Source: NIOZ-UU13 sp964444135 (GTDB taxonomy: Bacteria; Planctomycetota; Phycisphaerae; Sedimentisphaerales; Anaerobacaceae). Taken from it: a stretch of 64,000 nucleotides of DNA. A model generated the notes under the pieces. It made no database searches and was not told the DNA's origin. It saw nothing but the letters and a program-made list of their open reading frames with translations. Position numbers and translations under genes: made by a program. Where the stretch lies: assembly GCA_964444135.1 (NCBI GenBank), contig CAYUFX010000002.1, positions 53,161 to 117,160 of the forward strand, read 5' to 3'. Shown here piece by piece: positions 26,243 through 35,140 of this stretch. Each line of letters begins with the position of its first letter. Positions within the stretch are counted from its first letter, which is position 1.

Positions 26243-27106
26243 TCAGGACTGGTTCGAGTCCTGCTGCTCGGTTTGGCTTTGTTGTAAGGCCGCCTCTGCG
26301 TTCTGCGTTGGTTTTTGCTCAACAATAGGCAAAGTCTGTGGTTTGGCTTCGCCGGCGCGGGCCAGAACCGGCCTTCTTGAGCGGGTGCGCCTCGGCCGTT
26401 GAGCCGGTTCCTGACGGGCAGCAACCATTGTTTTTCCAATCGCCACAGCATCGGACAGCTCGTTAAGTATCAATTCAATCGCTCTAATGGAATCGTCATT
26501 GGCTGGGATGACCACGTCCACTGTGTCCGGGTCCGAATCGGTATCGAGAAGTCCTATTGTTACGATACCCAGCTTCTTGGCTTCCCGCAGAGCAAGATAT
26601 TCCTTTTTAGCATCGACTACAATCACGGCACCGGGCAAACGAGACATATTCCGAACGCCCTGGAGATTAGCTTTTATCTTTCGCATCTCTCGTTTGAGTC
26701 TCGATGCCTGCTTTTTGCTCTCACTATCAAGCGTGCCATCTTCAGCCATAGATTCCAATTGCTCCAGCCTCTGCAATCGGGAGCGTATCGTTCTGAAGTT
26801 CGTAAGCATCCCGCCCAGCCATCGCTGGGAAACATAGTGCATTCCGCACCTCTCGGCGACAGCCTCAACCGCTTTTTGGCCCTGACGCTTTGTGCCTACA
26901 AAAACAGCGTCCTTGCCGGTAGATACCACCTCAGCAAGAAGCTTTTTGGCAATCAGTAATCCCTTTAAGGTTTTTTTGACATCAATAATATGAATATTGC
27001 CGCGCTTTGCAAAAATAAATGGGGCCATTTTTGGATTCCATCGGCTAACGCCGTGACCAAAATGCACCCCTGCGTTAATTAGTTTCCGAGTCAGCTCTTT
27101 AGCCAC
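26243..27106 (-). CDS. rpsB: 30S ribosomal protein S2
   Basis: 287 residues. Core blocks: LINAGVHFGHGVSRWNPKM, FVGTKRQGQKAVEAVAERCG, YVSQRWLGGMLTNFRTIRSR and VIPANDDSIRAIELI. About 50 residues longer than E. coli S2: the extension is Gln/Arg/Ala-rich (RRTRSRRPVLARAG, ending QQDSNQS) and probably disordered. First gene of the rpsB-tsf-pyrH-frr cluster. Confidence 0.97.
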   Translation of the reverse strand: MAKELTRKLINAGVHFGHGVSRWNPKMAPFIFAKRGNIHIIDVKKTLKGLLIAKKLLAEVVSTGKDAVFVGTKRQGQKAVEAVAERCGMHYVSQRWLGGMLTNFRTIRSRLQRLEQLESMAEDGTLDSESKKQASRLKREMRKIKANLQGVRNMSRLPGAVIVVDAKKEYLALREAKKLGIVTIGLLDTDSDPDTVDVVIPANDDSIRAIELILNELSDAVAIGKTMVAARQEPAQRPRRTRSRRPVLARAGEAKPQTLPIVEQKPTQNAEAALQQSQTEQQDSNQS

Positions 27107-27171
27107 AAAGAATCTCCAAAAAATTTACAAAACCAGGTCTAATTTGCCACATACTAACAGATAAACAAAGA

Positions 27172-27200
27172 ACACTAATGTAAATCCTACAGTATGTCAA
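27172..27200 (-). promoter_or_regulatory. Promoter of the rpsB operon
   Basis: On the minus strand a perfect TTGACA (27195-27200) with a 17-base spacer to TAGTGT (27172-27177). The -10 is poor but the position, 65 bases before rpsB, fits. Confidence 0.45.
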
Positions 27201-27461
27201 GAATTTATGCTAAGAATTTTTACCGGGTGTGGGCGGAATTTTCCGGTCCGCTTCGGGTGGATGACACTGTCATATTATCGGATTACAATTTATTTATTTC
27301 GCGTCTATGGTGATAGTGCTGGTTGTTTAGAGGCGTTGATTGCCGCTTCGACAGTAATTACAGCACGAGAAAAAGCTCTATTCGCTGAAAAATGCAGACG
27401 AAGACCCAACAGCCCCACCTGCAATCATGGCACGTACCCGTGAGAATTTTGAGATGATTTC
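27201..27461. other. Intergenic stretch
   Basis: Between the end of the 27462 gene and the rpsB promoter, both reading on the minus strand. No gene, terminator or conserved element recognised. Confidence 0.3.
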
Positions 27462-27863
27462 TTAATACCAGACGGTAATTATAATATTAGGCTCGGTCTT
27501 TTTGGCCTGGACCTCGCCTGTAACGATGTTTGTTCGCTTTATCGAAACATTCGGGTTTTCCGTCAGCCATTTGGTGATTTGCTCATCAAGAAAATTCATA
27601 GCGCCCGGGTGCAGTTTTGTGAAGAAAGTTTTTACGCCCGTGACTCGCTCGGCGGAAACTACTTTTTCAGCCGGCTTCATCATAACAGGCTTGGGAACCT
27701 CAATCTTCGGAGCCTCCACAGGGCTGCTGCCGCCTAAATCAAGGGGTGAATGTGAAACACCCGTACCGCCTGCTCCGGGTTCATCAAAGGGAATTGGGTT
27801 ATCAAGCGGGACGGGTTCATTGAGATTTTGGCCCCCAAGATTAGCGCTGTCAAAATTATCCAT
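27462..27863 (-). CDS. Conserved hypothetical protein, Pro-rich N-terminus and compact C-terminal domain
   Basis: 133 residues with GGGAGA 6 bases before the ATG. Residues 1-70 are Pro/Gly/Asp-rich and disordered (NEPVPLDNPIPFDEPG). The last about 60 residues, VTGVKTFFTKLHPGAMNFLD to NIIITVWY, look folded and I recall similar endings in planctomycete hypothetical proteins. There is no signal peptide. No function can be proposed. It is in the same direction as the secretin gene 167 bases upstream of it. Confidence 0.65.
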   Translation of the reverse strand: MDNFDSANLGGQNLNEPVPLDNPIPFDEPGAGGTGVSHSPLDLGGSSPVEAPKIEVPKPVMMKPAEKVVSAERVTGVKTFFTKLHPGAMNFLDEQITKWLTENPNVSIKRTNIVTGEVQAKKTEPNIIITVWY

Positions 27864-28030
27864 AGATTCTCCCTTTCCTAAAAAATTAAATTCTCATAAT
27901 GGCATCCGGATATGACAAGAGTAATCACCAGATAAAAAACAAACGGCATGATGATTTAGCCGAATATCTCATTTGTCTTATTTGTTTAAGCCTTGTTTAG
28001 CTTCAGGTTCGTCGTTATCTTCTTCGGCCT

Positions 28031-29632
28031 TTACTTCTCTTGTTCTTCTTTCTTTGCTTTTTCGGCCTCTTCTTTGGCTTTTTCGGCGGCCTCTTCGGCG
28101 GCCTTGACCGCTGCATCGGCTTCAGCTTTTACTCTGTATAGTTCTGCTTCTGCTCTTCTGGTTCGTTCTTCGGCTTCTCTGACAGTGTATCGGCTCTGGG
28201 CTTTTTCTGCCTCAGCATCTAAGCGTATTCGTTCAGTCTCCGAGGCTTCGAGTTGGTGTGCTTTTTCACCAGCCTCGAATCCAAAGGGATCCGCAATAAT
28301 TTCGTCCAGGCCTTCGGAGATAGGCGATCTGTGTTTTCTTTTGACCTTTTCGACCATTTCTTTGTTTGGTATGCCACCTGTGGAGATGGTCGGAGTCAAT
28401 ATGAATATGGTCTCTACCACTCGCTCTTCAAAATCTCTGCCTGAGAACAGAATGCCGAGCACAGGTATGTCTTTCAGGAACGGGACGCCGCGGGCGACGT
28501 CGCGCTCCTCAGTCTTTCTTATCCCTCCTATCACCAGACTTTCGCCCTTTCTGATGCGGTTTTCTTTATTTTCGATTTCCTTCTTGGTAACGATGGGTAA
28601 CTGCTTGACACCTTCGGGGGTCAATTTTGACCCGAGAAGAATGCTTGTTTCCAGGCCTATGTAGCCGTCCGCAAAAACGTGGGGAGTGATTTCAAGCGAA
28701 TCCACTACGTCAATGTATTCCGTTTCACTTTGTTCAAGGGGAACTGGCAGAGCAGGTATATACTTAATTATTTTTTGCAGCGGTACGTGCTGAGTTGATG
28801 AGATTGTCGCTGTTTTACCGTTGATGACCTCAAGCGTGGGGTTCATCAGAATTTTCAGATACCCCTTTGACTCCAGCAGGTCCACCATAGCCAGAAAGTT
28901 CTCACTCTCGCTCAAATATCCGACCTGAAGACCCAATTTCGTGCGGGCGAGGTCCCTGAGCGAGGCCCCGGGAAATGCGGGCAGCACATCTCCACCTGCG
29001 GCTAACATTTCACTGATACTCGTTCCAAAAGACTGGGCTGAGCTTCCCGCCCTAATGCCCTCACCGAATAGATTTTCAATTTCTAAAGTGGTTTCCCAGT
29101 CCAATGTCAAATCTGCATAAACCTCGGAAATAAGGCAATCAATTTTAACCTGAATGGGCGGCACATCGACCATTTCCAGCAATTCGAGTACCGCATCGGC
29201 ATCCTCCCTTTTTGGGCATCTTACTACCAGTTGGTTGGTAGCAGGACTACTGCTGACGGTGTAGTCAGTGACGGTAGTTACTTTAGGGTCTGGTTCTGCG
29301 GTGAAAAGCTTGGTTGCAAATTGCTCGTGGACGATTTTTTTAAGCTCATCGGAGGTATGGTACATGCAAAAGTAGAATAGTTTGAACTCCGGCTCGCCGC
29401 CGACCATTTGCTCGATGATCTTGGGTGGGGTTTTGTATATCTCGGGGACAGAGATGTTTGGGTCGGGTACGGGCTCAATTTTGCTCAAATCACGAATGAT
29501 GCTTTGCGACTGAAGGCTGGTGGTTTTTCCGCCAAGAAAATCCCCACATCCTCCAACCAACAGCACAACCGCTACAGTCACACCCGCGATTAGCCATTGA
29601 CTGCGGTTAACATTTTGGCCGCTGCTTGTCAT
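28031..29632 (-). CDS. Secretin-type outer-membrane lipoprotein (GspD/PulD-like)
   Basis: 533 residues from ATG 29632; ATGs at 29683 and 29695 would give an untypically long n-region. Signal peptide with lipobox LVGGC and acylated Cys near residue 29. About 60-180 hold one secretin N-type domain (LVVRCPKREDADAVLELLEM, VPPIQVKIDCLISEVYADLT). The secretin core includes LMNPTLEVINGKTATISS, VADGYIGLETSI-like segments, KGESLVIGGIRKTEERDVAR and VPFLKDIPVLGILFSGRD. The tail after about 440 is a long A/E/K/R helix. Only one N-domain, so not a complete GspD; no other secretion genes nearby. It may serve a type II or pilus-like system elsewhere in the genome. Confidence 0.8.
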   Translation of the reverse strand: MTSSGQNVNRSQWLIAGVTVAVVLLVGGCGDFLGGKTTSLQSQSIIRDLSKIEPVPDPNISVPEIYKTPPKIIEQMVGGEPEFKLFYFCMYHTSDELKKIVHEQFATKLFTAEPDPKVTTVTDYTVSSSPATNQLVVRCPKREDADAVLELLEMVDVPPIQVKIDCLISEVYADLTLDWETTLEIENLFGEGIRAGSSAQSFGTSISEMLAAGGDVLPAFPGASLRDLARTKLGLQVGYLSESENFLAMVDLLESKGYLKILMNPTLEVINGKTATISSTQHVPLQKIIKYIPALPVPLEQSETEYIDVVDSLEITPHVFADGYIGLETSILLGSKLTPEGVKQLPIVTKKEIENKENRIRKGESLVIGGIRKTEERDVARGVPFLKDIPVLGILFSGRDFEERVVETIFILTPTISTGGIPNKEMVEKVKRKHRSPISEGLDEIIADPFGFEAGEKAHQLEASETERIRLDAEAEKAQSRYTVREAEERTRRAEAELYRVKAEADAAVKAAEEAAEKAKEEAEKAKKEEQEK

Positions 29633-29859
29633 AATTCTGTACCCGTCATTGTAATCCCGGGCCCGACGAACAGTGTTTTTCATAATTCTATGCACTTCTG
29701 ACCCAGGTATAGACGGTAATTTGCAACATTATATCGCATATTTCCTTTATCGTCAAGTATATTCTGAAAGAATGAGTAAAAAATAATTTCTTGTCCTGAG
29801 CTTGCCCAAATTAAAAATATTAGACTAAACCACTTTTTTTTGCTATTTTTGAGGGAGTT

Positions 29860-31206
29860 ATGGCAAGAAAAAAACAAAAAGTCACTGTTGGTTTTATAGC
29901 TTTAGGTTGTCCGAAAAACTTGGTCGATAGCGAAAGGATGTTGGCTGAAATCGCTCAGGCCGGTTTCGTGATAACCGCCGAGCCTGATAATGCCGACGTC
30001 ATTGTCATCAATACCTGCGGCTTTATTGCCCCGGCCAAAGCCGAATCACTCGAAGCAATAAAGCACGCTGTGGACAGAAAGTGCAGTGGTCCCGTTAAAA
30101 AAGTGATTGTTGCAGGCTGTCTTCCGGAAAGAGAAGGCCGGCAGCTTTTTGGCCAGGTAGATGGCATTGATGCAATTGTCGGCCTCGGTCAGCGAGATAA
30201 CATCGCCCGGATAATAAAAAAAACTCTTTCTTGCGGACAGCCAGCTACTTATCTGGATCAGCAGAGGGACATAATCCATGACGACAGAGCCAGGTTACTT
30301 ATTACACCGGGCCATTGGGCGTATCTTCGAATCAGTGAGGGCTGTAATCACCGATGTTCATTCTGCACGATACCGGCAATCAGAGGCCGATTCCGCAGTA
30401 AACCTCGGGAGCTTGTCCTGGCCGAGGCGGCTGAGCTGGTTTCGGCGGGCGCCGTCGAATTGAATATTATCGCACAGGACAGTACATACTACGGGCGAGA
30501 TTTGAAAATCAAAAACGGTCTGGCCAGCCTTATAAGGGAACTCGAAAAGATTGTCGGTCTGTCGTGGATTCGGTTGATGTATCTATACCCGGCGGGAATT
30601 GACGATAAACTCATTGAAACTATCGCAGAGAGTGAAAAAATCGTTCGCTACCTCGATATTCCAATCCAGCATATAAACAGTAAAATCCTCAAGGCCATGT
30701 GTCGGCCTGATACGGCAGACCAGCTCCAGCGATTGATTGAGAAGCTGCGCTGCGCTATGCCGGACATCGCGATGCGGACAACAATAATAGTCGGCTTTCC
30801 CGGCGAGAGCGAGCGGCAGTTCGCCGAGCTTCTGGATTTTATCAAGTGGGCCCAATTCGACGCCTTAGGCTGCTTTAAGTTCTATGCCGAATCCGGGACC
30901 GCCGCAGCCCAAATGCCAGGCCAGATCCCTGAAAAGGTAAAACAGCAGCGCCTCGAAGAGCTGATGCTCACCCAGCAGAAAATCGCCTTTGCCAAAAACA
31001 AAAACAGAATCGGCAGCAAACTAACCTGTCTGGTTGATTCGGTTAATAGGGACAAACTCTGCCGGGGACGGTTTTACGGCCAGGCACCCGATATCGACAG
31101 CGTCTGTATCATAAAGAAGTACTCGGCAAAGCCCGGTGAGTTTATCAATACGAAAGTCGTTGGCACGAAAGACTACGATTTGCTCGTTGAACAAATTAAG
31201 TATTGA
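29860..31206 (+). CDS. rimO: Ribosomal protein S12 methylthiotransferase
   Basis: 448 residues. It adds a methylthio group to the beta carbon of the conserved aspartate of S12. The N-terminal UPF0004 domain has ALGCPKNLVDSE, VINTCGFI and AGCLPERE with three cluster cysteines. The radical-SAM motif is CNHRCSFC, followed by TIPAIRGRFRSKP, a RimO rather than MiaB signature. A C-terminal TRAM-like domain follows. GAGGGAG lies upstream of the ATG. Two Fe-S clusters are expected. Divergent from the secretin gene. Confidence 0.95.
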   Translation: MARKKQKVTVGFIALGCPKNLVDSERMLAEIAQAGFVITAEPDNADVIVINTCGFIAPAKAESLEAIKHAVDRKCSGPVKKVIVAGCLPEREGRQLFGQVDGIDAIVGLGQRDNIARIIKKTLSCGQPATYLDQQRDIIHDDRARLLITPGHWAYLRISEGCNHRCSFCTIPAIRGRFRSKPRELVLAEAAELVSAGAVELNIIAQDSTYYGRDLKIKNGLASLIRELEKIVGLSWIRLMYLYPAGIDDKLIETIAESEKIVRYLDIPIQHINSKILKAMCRPDTADQLQRLIEKLRCAMPDIAMRTTIIVGFPGESERQFAELLDFIKWAQFDALGCFKFYAESGTAAAQMPGQIPEKVKQQRLEELMLTQQKIAFAKNKNRIGSKLTCLVDSVNRDKLCRGRFYGQAPDIDSVCIIKKYSAKPGEFINTKVVGTKDYDLLVEQIKY

Positions 31207-31289
31207 ATTATATCGCCACGTTAGAAATTTTCTCTTTTGGTTAATATTATTGCTTGAGATGTAATTTCTAACGGGGTAAACTTCTGGTT

Positions 31290-31907
31290 ATGCTAAGGTT
31301 TATTCCGAATATTTTAACTTTTGGTCGGCTTGTTTTAACCATCGTCTTTCTGGTTATGATTCTCTATTCACCCCATGTCGCCAACAAGGCGGTATTTCTT
31401 GATGTTGCATTTGTTCTGTTCGTGGTTGCCGGCCTGACCGATATGGTCGATGGTATAGCAGCTCGCAGATTGAACGTTACCAGCAAATTCGGCCGAATGG
31501 TTGACCCGCTGGCGGACAAAATTCTGGTCTGTGGCACTTTTATTTGCTTTGCAATAATCGGTGAGCCGAAACTTTTTAGGCTTGGCCCAGTGACGCTGGC
31601 GGTTATTCAGTGGTCGGTAGCTGGTATTTTAATTGCAAGAGAAGCTTATGTAACGGTATTGAGGCATATTGCGGAGGCCCGCGGCGTCAGCTTTGCCGCA
31701 ACCATATCCGGCAAGGTAAAGATGTTCCTGCAGTCCTTTGCCATTGGCACGGTGATTATAAAAACGGCTCACGTTCAAACGGCTACGTGGGGATATTGGT
31801 TTACAACGGTAACGTTTGTGATTATGCTGGCAGCTACAGTTATTTCAGGTCTGCGTGCAACTCAGCGAAGCTGCTGGAAGCAGGCAGTAACACCTTCGGA
31901 TACTTGA
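31290..31907 (+). CDS. pgsA: CDP-diacylglycerol-glycerol-3-phosphate 3-phosphatidyltransferase
   Basis: 205 residues, integral membrane. First committed step to phosphatidylglycerol. The CDP-alcohol phosphotransferase motif D-G-x2-A-R-x8-G-x3-D-x3-D is complete in DGIAARRLNVTSKFGRMVDP followed by LADK. It starts MLRFIPNILTFGRL, with NILT typical of PgsA. Follows rimO by 83 bases and precedes the glycosidase gene by 50. Confidence 0.93.
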   Translation: MLRFIPNILTFGRLVLTIVFLVMILYSPHVANKAVFLDVAFVLFVVAGLTDMVDGIAARRLNVTSKFGRMVDPLADKILVCGTFICFAIIGEPKLFRLGPVTLAVIQWSVAGILIAREAYVTVLRHIAEARGVSFAATISGKVKMFLQSFAIGTVIIKTAHVQTATWGYWFTTVTFVIMLAATVISGLRATQRSCWKQAVTPSDT

Positions 31908-31957
31908 TTATCAACCGGCTTTATACTGAGCATCATCAATATTACGAGGAGAGAAAA

Positions 31958-34303
31958 ATGAAATATCAATCACGATACATTATGAAAGTGCTGGTTCTCT
32001 TTGGTGTGTTTTGTGTGATAGCAAGTGCCGTCTCAGCGGCAGCGGGACCCGGAGCTGATACGGGCCGGATTCGGGAGGAATTTATGCCGCCTGCCGGCGA
32101 AGGAAAAACCTGGAAGTTGGCCTGGAGTGATGAGTTCAACGCCGCAAAGATTGACAGGTCCAAATGGGAAATCCTCGGCGACTGGAAACGGCGTGACGGT
32201 TACTGGGTTAAAGAGGATTCCTATCTTGACGGCAAAGGCAATCTCATAATCCGCACAAAAAAGCATGGCGACCATTATACCAGCGGGGCAATACGAACAA
32301 GGAACAGATTTGAGCATAAGTTCGGCTATTGGGTCTGTCGATGTAAATTTCCCGAACAGGTGGGGCATTGGCCTGCTTTTTGGCTTCACGCAAGCAGCGT
32401 GACTAAAGTAGGAAACGAAGGCAGGGACGGCACAGAAATAGATATTATGGAAAAACCCTGGCTCGAAGACAAAATAACGCAGAACTTACACTGGGACGGC
32501 TACGGCGCCGCCCACAAAAACGCAGGAGGCAAGATCAGCACAATACCGGGTATCAGCGAAAACTTTCACACGTTCGGTCTGCACTGGAAACCTGATGAGT
32601 ACGTTTTCTATGTGGATGGCAAAGAAACCTGGCGCACTAATGCAGGAGGCGTCTCACAAGTGCCGCAGTACATAAAACTCACCGAAGAAATCGGGAAATG
32701 GGGCGGTGATATAAAAAAAGCCAAGCTGCCTGATTACTTTGTGGTCGATTACGTGCGTGTATATGACGCGGTCGAGCAAAGCGGGACAGCGGGACAGAAA
32801 GAGCTGATTCGCAAGGCAGCCAATGTCAGACCCTCGGCGCGGCAGCTTGCCTGGCAGCAGAGAGAGTTCATTTGCTTTATCCATTTTGGCGTCAACACGT
32901 TCACCGCTCGCGAATGGGGTACCGGCAAGGAGGACCCGAAAATATTCAAACCCGAGAAGCTGGATACCGACCAGTGGTGCCGGATGATGAAGGCGGCGGG
33001 GATGACCCAGGCGATTCTGACGGTTAAGCACCACGACGGATTCTGCCTGTGGCAGACGCATTATACTTCGCACTCGGTGGCCTCAAGCCAGTGGCGCGAC
33101 GGCAAGGGCGACGTGCTGCGTGACCTGGTCGATTCGTGCAGGAAGTACGGGCTAAAGGTCGGCGTGTATTTATCTCCCGCCGACCTGTATCAAATCGAAA
33201 GCACTGATGGTCTGTACGGCAATCTAAGCGAATACTCTGAGCGGGTGATACCGCGCCCGGTGCCGGGCCGTCCTTTCCGAAACAAGCGAACATTCAAATA
33301 CATCGTGGACGATTACAACGAGTATTTCCTGAACCAGTTGTTCGAGCTGCTGACAGAGTACGGCCCTATCCACGAGGTCTGGTTTGACGGCGCACACCCC
33401 AAACGCAAGGGTGGACAGAAATACACCTACGCGCAGTGGTATGAGATGATAGGGGAGCTGGCGCCGGAGGCGGTGATATTCGGTAAAGGCCCCGACGTGC
33501 GGTGGTGCGGTAATGAGGCCGGGGACACAAGAGCGGCAGAGTGGAGCGTTATTCCCATAAGTGCACCGGTGGAGAAATTTGATTGGCCGGATATGACAGC
33601 CCAGGACCTGGCGAGCTTGGACAAACTTCAGGAGAGCCTCAGTCGCGGCGGATACCTGCACTGGTATCCGGCTGAGACCGATACATCAATCCGACATGGC
33701 TGGTTCTGGCGGGATGAAAAGCAGCGCGTCAAGACAACCGAGCATATCCTCGATATCTGGTATCGCACCGTTGGGGGCAACACCGCGCTTCTGCTGAACG
33801 TCCCACCTAATCGTGACGGCTTGTTTGCCGAGCGCGACAGCAAGGTACTAACTGAAGTTGGGCGAATCCTCCGCGAAACATTCAAGACCAACCTGGCCGA
33901 GGGTGCAACTGCAACCGCCTCGGACAGCCGGGGAGCAGGTTTCGAAGCAGCCAACTCGCTCGACGGTGACACAACGACATGCTGGATGCCGCCCGATTGG
34001 ACTACGCAGGCCGAGCTGGTGATTACGCTGGACGATAAAAAGACCTTCAACTGCGTGATGTTCCAGGAACAAATCCGCGACTACGGCCAGCGCGTTGCCG
34101 AGTTCGCTGTCGATGCGTATGTTGACGGCAAATGGCAGCAAATAGCCGAGGGTCAGACGGTCGGCTACAAGCGAATCTGCCGAACGCCGAGCGTTTCTGC
34201 GGACAAGGTGCGAATCAGAATATTAGACTCTCGCGTTTGCCCGACCATTTCTAACTTTGCTTTATTCTATGCCCCGCCGATTCGGACGATTATCCGTAAC
34301 TAA
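31958..34303 (+). CDS. Secreted GH16-GH29 fusion glycosidase with C-terminal discoidin (F5/8C) domain
   Basis: 781 residues from ATG 31958 (GAGGAGAG upstream); the longer open frame upstream overlaps pgsA. Signal peptide with cleavage near AVSA, residue 26. GH16 domain about 45-272 has the catalytic triad in E160-I-D162-I-M-E165, plus WPAFWLHASS and FHTFGLHWKPDEYVFYVDG; the form is agarase/carrageenase-like. GH29 alpha-L-fucosidase domain about 285-630: FICFIHFGVNTF, LTVKHHDGFCLW, KVGVYLSPAD, nucleophile D477 in HEVWFDGAHP. From about 640 a discoidin domain (NLAEGATATASDSRGAG). An endo-acting galactanase or glucanase joined to a fucosidase would attack fucosylated algal or mucin-like glycans. 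Such a fusion is unusual. Confidence 0.85.
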   Translation: MKYQSRYIMKVLVLFGVFCVIASAVSAAAGPGADTGRIREEFMPPAGEGKTWKLAWSDEFNAAKIDRSKWEILGDWKRRDGYWVKEDSYLDGKGNLIIRTKKHGDHYTSGAIRTRNRFEHKFGYWVCRCKFPEQVGHWPAFWLHASSVTKVGNEGRDGTEIDIMEKPWLEDKITQNLHWDGYGAAHKNAGGKISTIPGISENFHTFGLHWKPDEYVFYVDGKETWRTNAGGVSQVPQYIKLTEEIGKWGGDIKKAKLPDYFVVDYVRVYDAVEQSGTAGQKELIRKAANVRPSARQLAWQQREFICFIHFGVNTFTAREWGTGKEDPKIFKPEKLDTDQWCRMMKAAGMTQAILTVKHHDGFCLWQTHYTSHSVASSQWRDGKGDVLRDLVDSCRKYGLKVGVYLSPADLYQIESTDGLYGNLSEYSERVIPRPVPGRPFRNKRTFKYIVDDYNEYFLNQLFELLTEYGPIHEVWFDGAHPKRKGGQKYTYAQWYEMIGELAPEAVIFGKGPDVRWCGNEAGDTRAAEWSVIPISAPVEKFDWPDMTAQDLASLDKLQESLSRGGYLHWYPAETDTSIRHGWFWRDEKQRVKTTEHILDIWYRTVGGNTALLLNVPPNRDGLFAERDSKVLTEVGRILRETFKTNLAEGATATASDSRGAGFEAANSLDGDTTTCWMPPDWTTQAELVITLDDKKTFNCVMFQEQIRDYGQRVAEFAVDAYVDGKWQQIAEGQTVGYKRICRTPSVSADKVRIRILDSRVCPTISNFALFYAPPIRTIIRN

Positions 34304-34309
34304 CCGGAG

Positions 34310-34476
34310 TTTTGCAAAATTGAGGTTAGGCATACTTTGAAAAGAAAAAATTGTTTTTTTGATTTTTTCTTTTCAAACAGTAAGTTCTTGTCTGAGAAGA
34401 AGTTAGTTCATTATTTAAGAAAACCAAAAAAGCTGATTTTTTGAAATAATATATGCCTAACCTCGATTTTGCAAAA
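34310..34476. mobile_element. MITE-like element with 25-base inverted repeats
   Basis: The ends 34310-34334 and 34452-34476 are inverted repeats of 25 bases with one mismatch (outer part TTTTGCAAAAT, inner part GAGGTTAGGCATA). An inner inverted repeat, TTTGAAAAGAAAAAA against its complement, lies at 34336-34376. No open frame. Target duplication is not clear. The right end supplies the last codons and stop of the HD-domain gene. Confidence 0.6.
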
Positions 34477-35140
34477 GTCTTGTAACTGAGTGCGAGTCAA
34501 TAAATTCGTCCGTAATTTCAAGGGGAGTTAAACCTATTTCGTCGAAAATTTCCTCTTCCAGATTATAGATTAACGGGTCAACCTTAGCTATAGTACTCAG
34601 CCTTTGAGCTTCCGTCTTATAAAAGTGAGCATTTCTTCTATGGGCTTCGGTCAATCTTTCTTCCAACGGCACAATCTTATCGTGCATAACTCTCATGTCC
34701 GCATAATAGACCAATTTTTCTTCCCACGTATTCGGCTTTTCCTTTTCATTCAGTATGCCTACATATCTGTGTTTTTTTATGGTTAAAGCGAGTGTAGGAT
34801 ACTTGTCTTTTAAAATGTCATAAGCGGCATACTCATGAGGGGTTCCTTCATATCTTGCCCGCAACTGCTGCCATTTTGCTTTATCTTCTGCTGTCACGGG
34901 CTGTTCAAACCTGCTGTAATCTAATTCCTTAATATTGCAAATCCTTACAATATCGTGTAACAAACAGGCCCTGTCCACAAGGTTGACATCCACCGCTATT
35001 CCTTTTTCTTTTAATCTTTGAGCTAAAAAAACGGCTAATTTGGCCACGGTTAAACTATGTTTGACGATATGCGGCGGAACGTGATGCTCTTCTATTATGG
35101 CCAAACACTCTTTACGCGTTGGAAGACTGGATTTTTTCAT
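34457..35140 (-). CDS. HD-domain phosphohydrolase-like protein
   Basis: 227 residues. HD motif in ACLLHDIVRICN (near residues 59-70), with an upstream His in HIVKHSLTVAKLAVFLAQRL and a downstream basic segment, as in metal-dependent HD hydrolases acting on nucleotides. It overlaps the thi4 end by 29 bases and is co-transcribed with it, under the same TPP riboswitch. The C-terminal residues LLQNRG and the stop come from the inverted repeat at 34452-34476, so the original end may have been altered. Confidence 0.8.
   Translation of the reverse strand: MKKSSLPTRKECLAIIEEHHVPPHIVKHSLTVAKLAVFLAQRLKEKGIAVDVNLVDRACLLHDIVRICNIKELDYSRFEQPVTAEDKAKWQQLRARYEGTPHEYAAYDILKDKYPTLALTIKKHRYVGILNEKEKPNTWEEKLVYYADMRVMHDKIVPLEERLTEAHRRNAHFYKTEAQRLSTIAKVDPLIYNLEEEIFDEIGLTPLEITDEFIDSHSVTRLLQNRG

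Noticed and set aside
26248..26262. GGTTCGAGTCC, a tRNA T-loop-like word
   Set aside because: It lies inside the rpsB C-terminal codons and no acceptor stem, D-arm or anticodon arm can be drawn around it.
27207..27443. 78-codon plus-strand frame upstream of rpsB
   Set aside because: No Shine-Dalgarno, odd composition, and it lies antisense to the operon's upstream region.
31610..31957. Upstream extension of the glycosidase frame
   Set aside because: It overlaps pgsA in another frame; the ATG at 31958 has a Shine-Dalgarno and a signal peptide.
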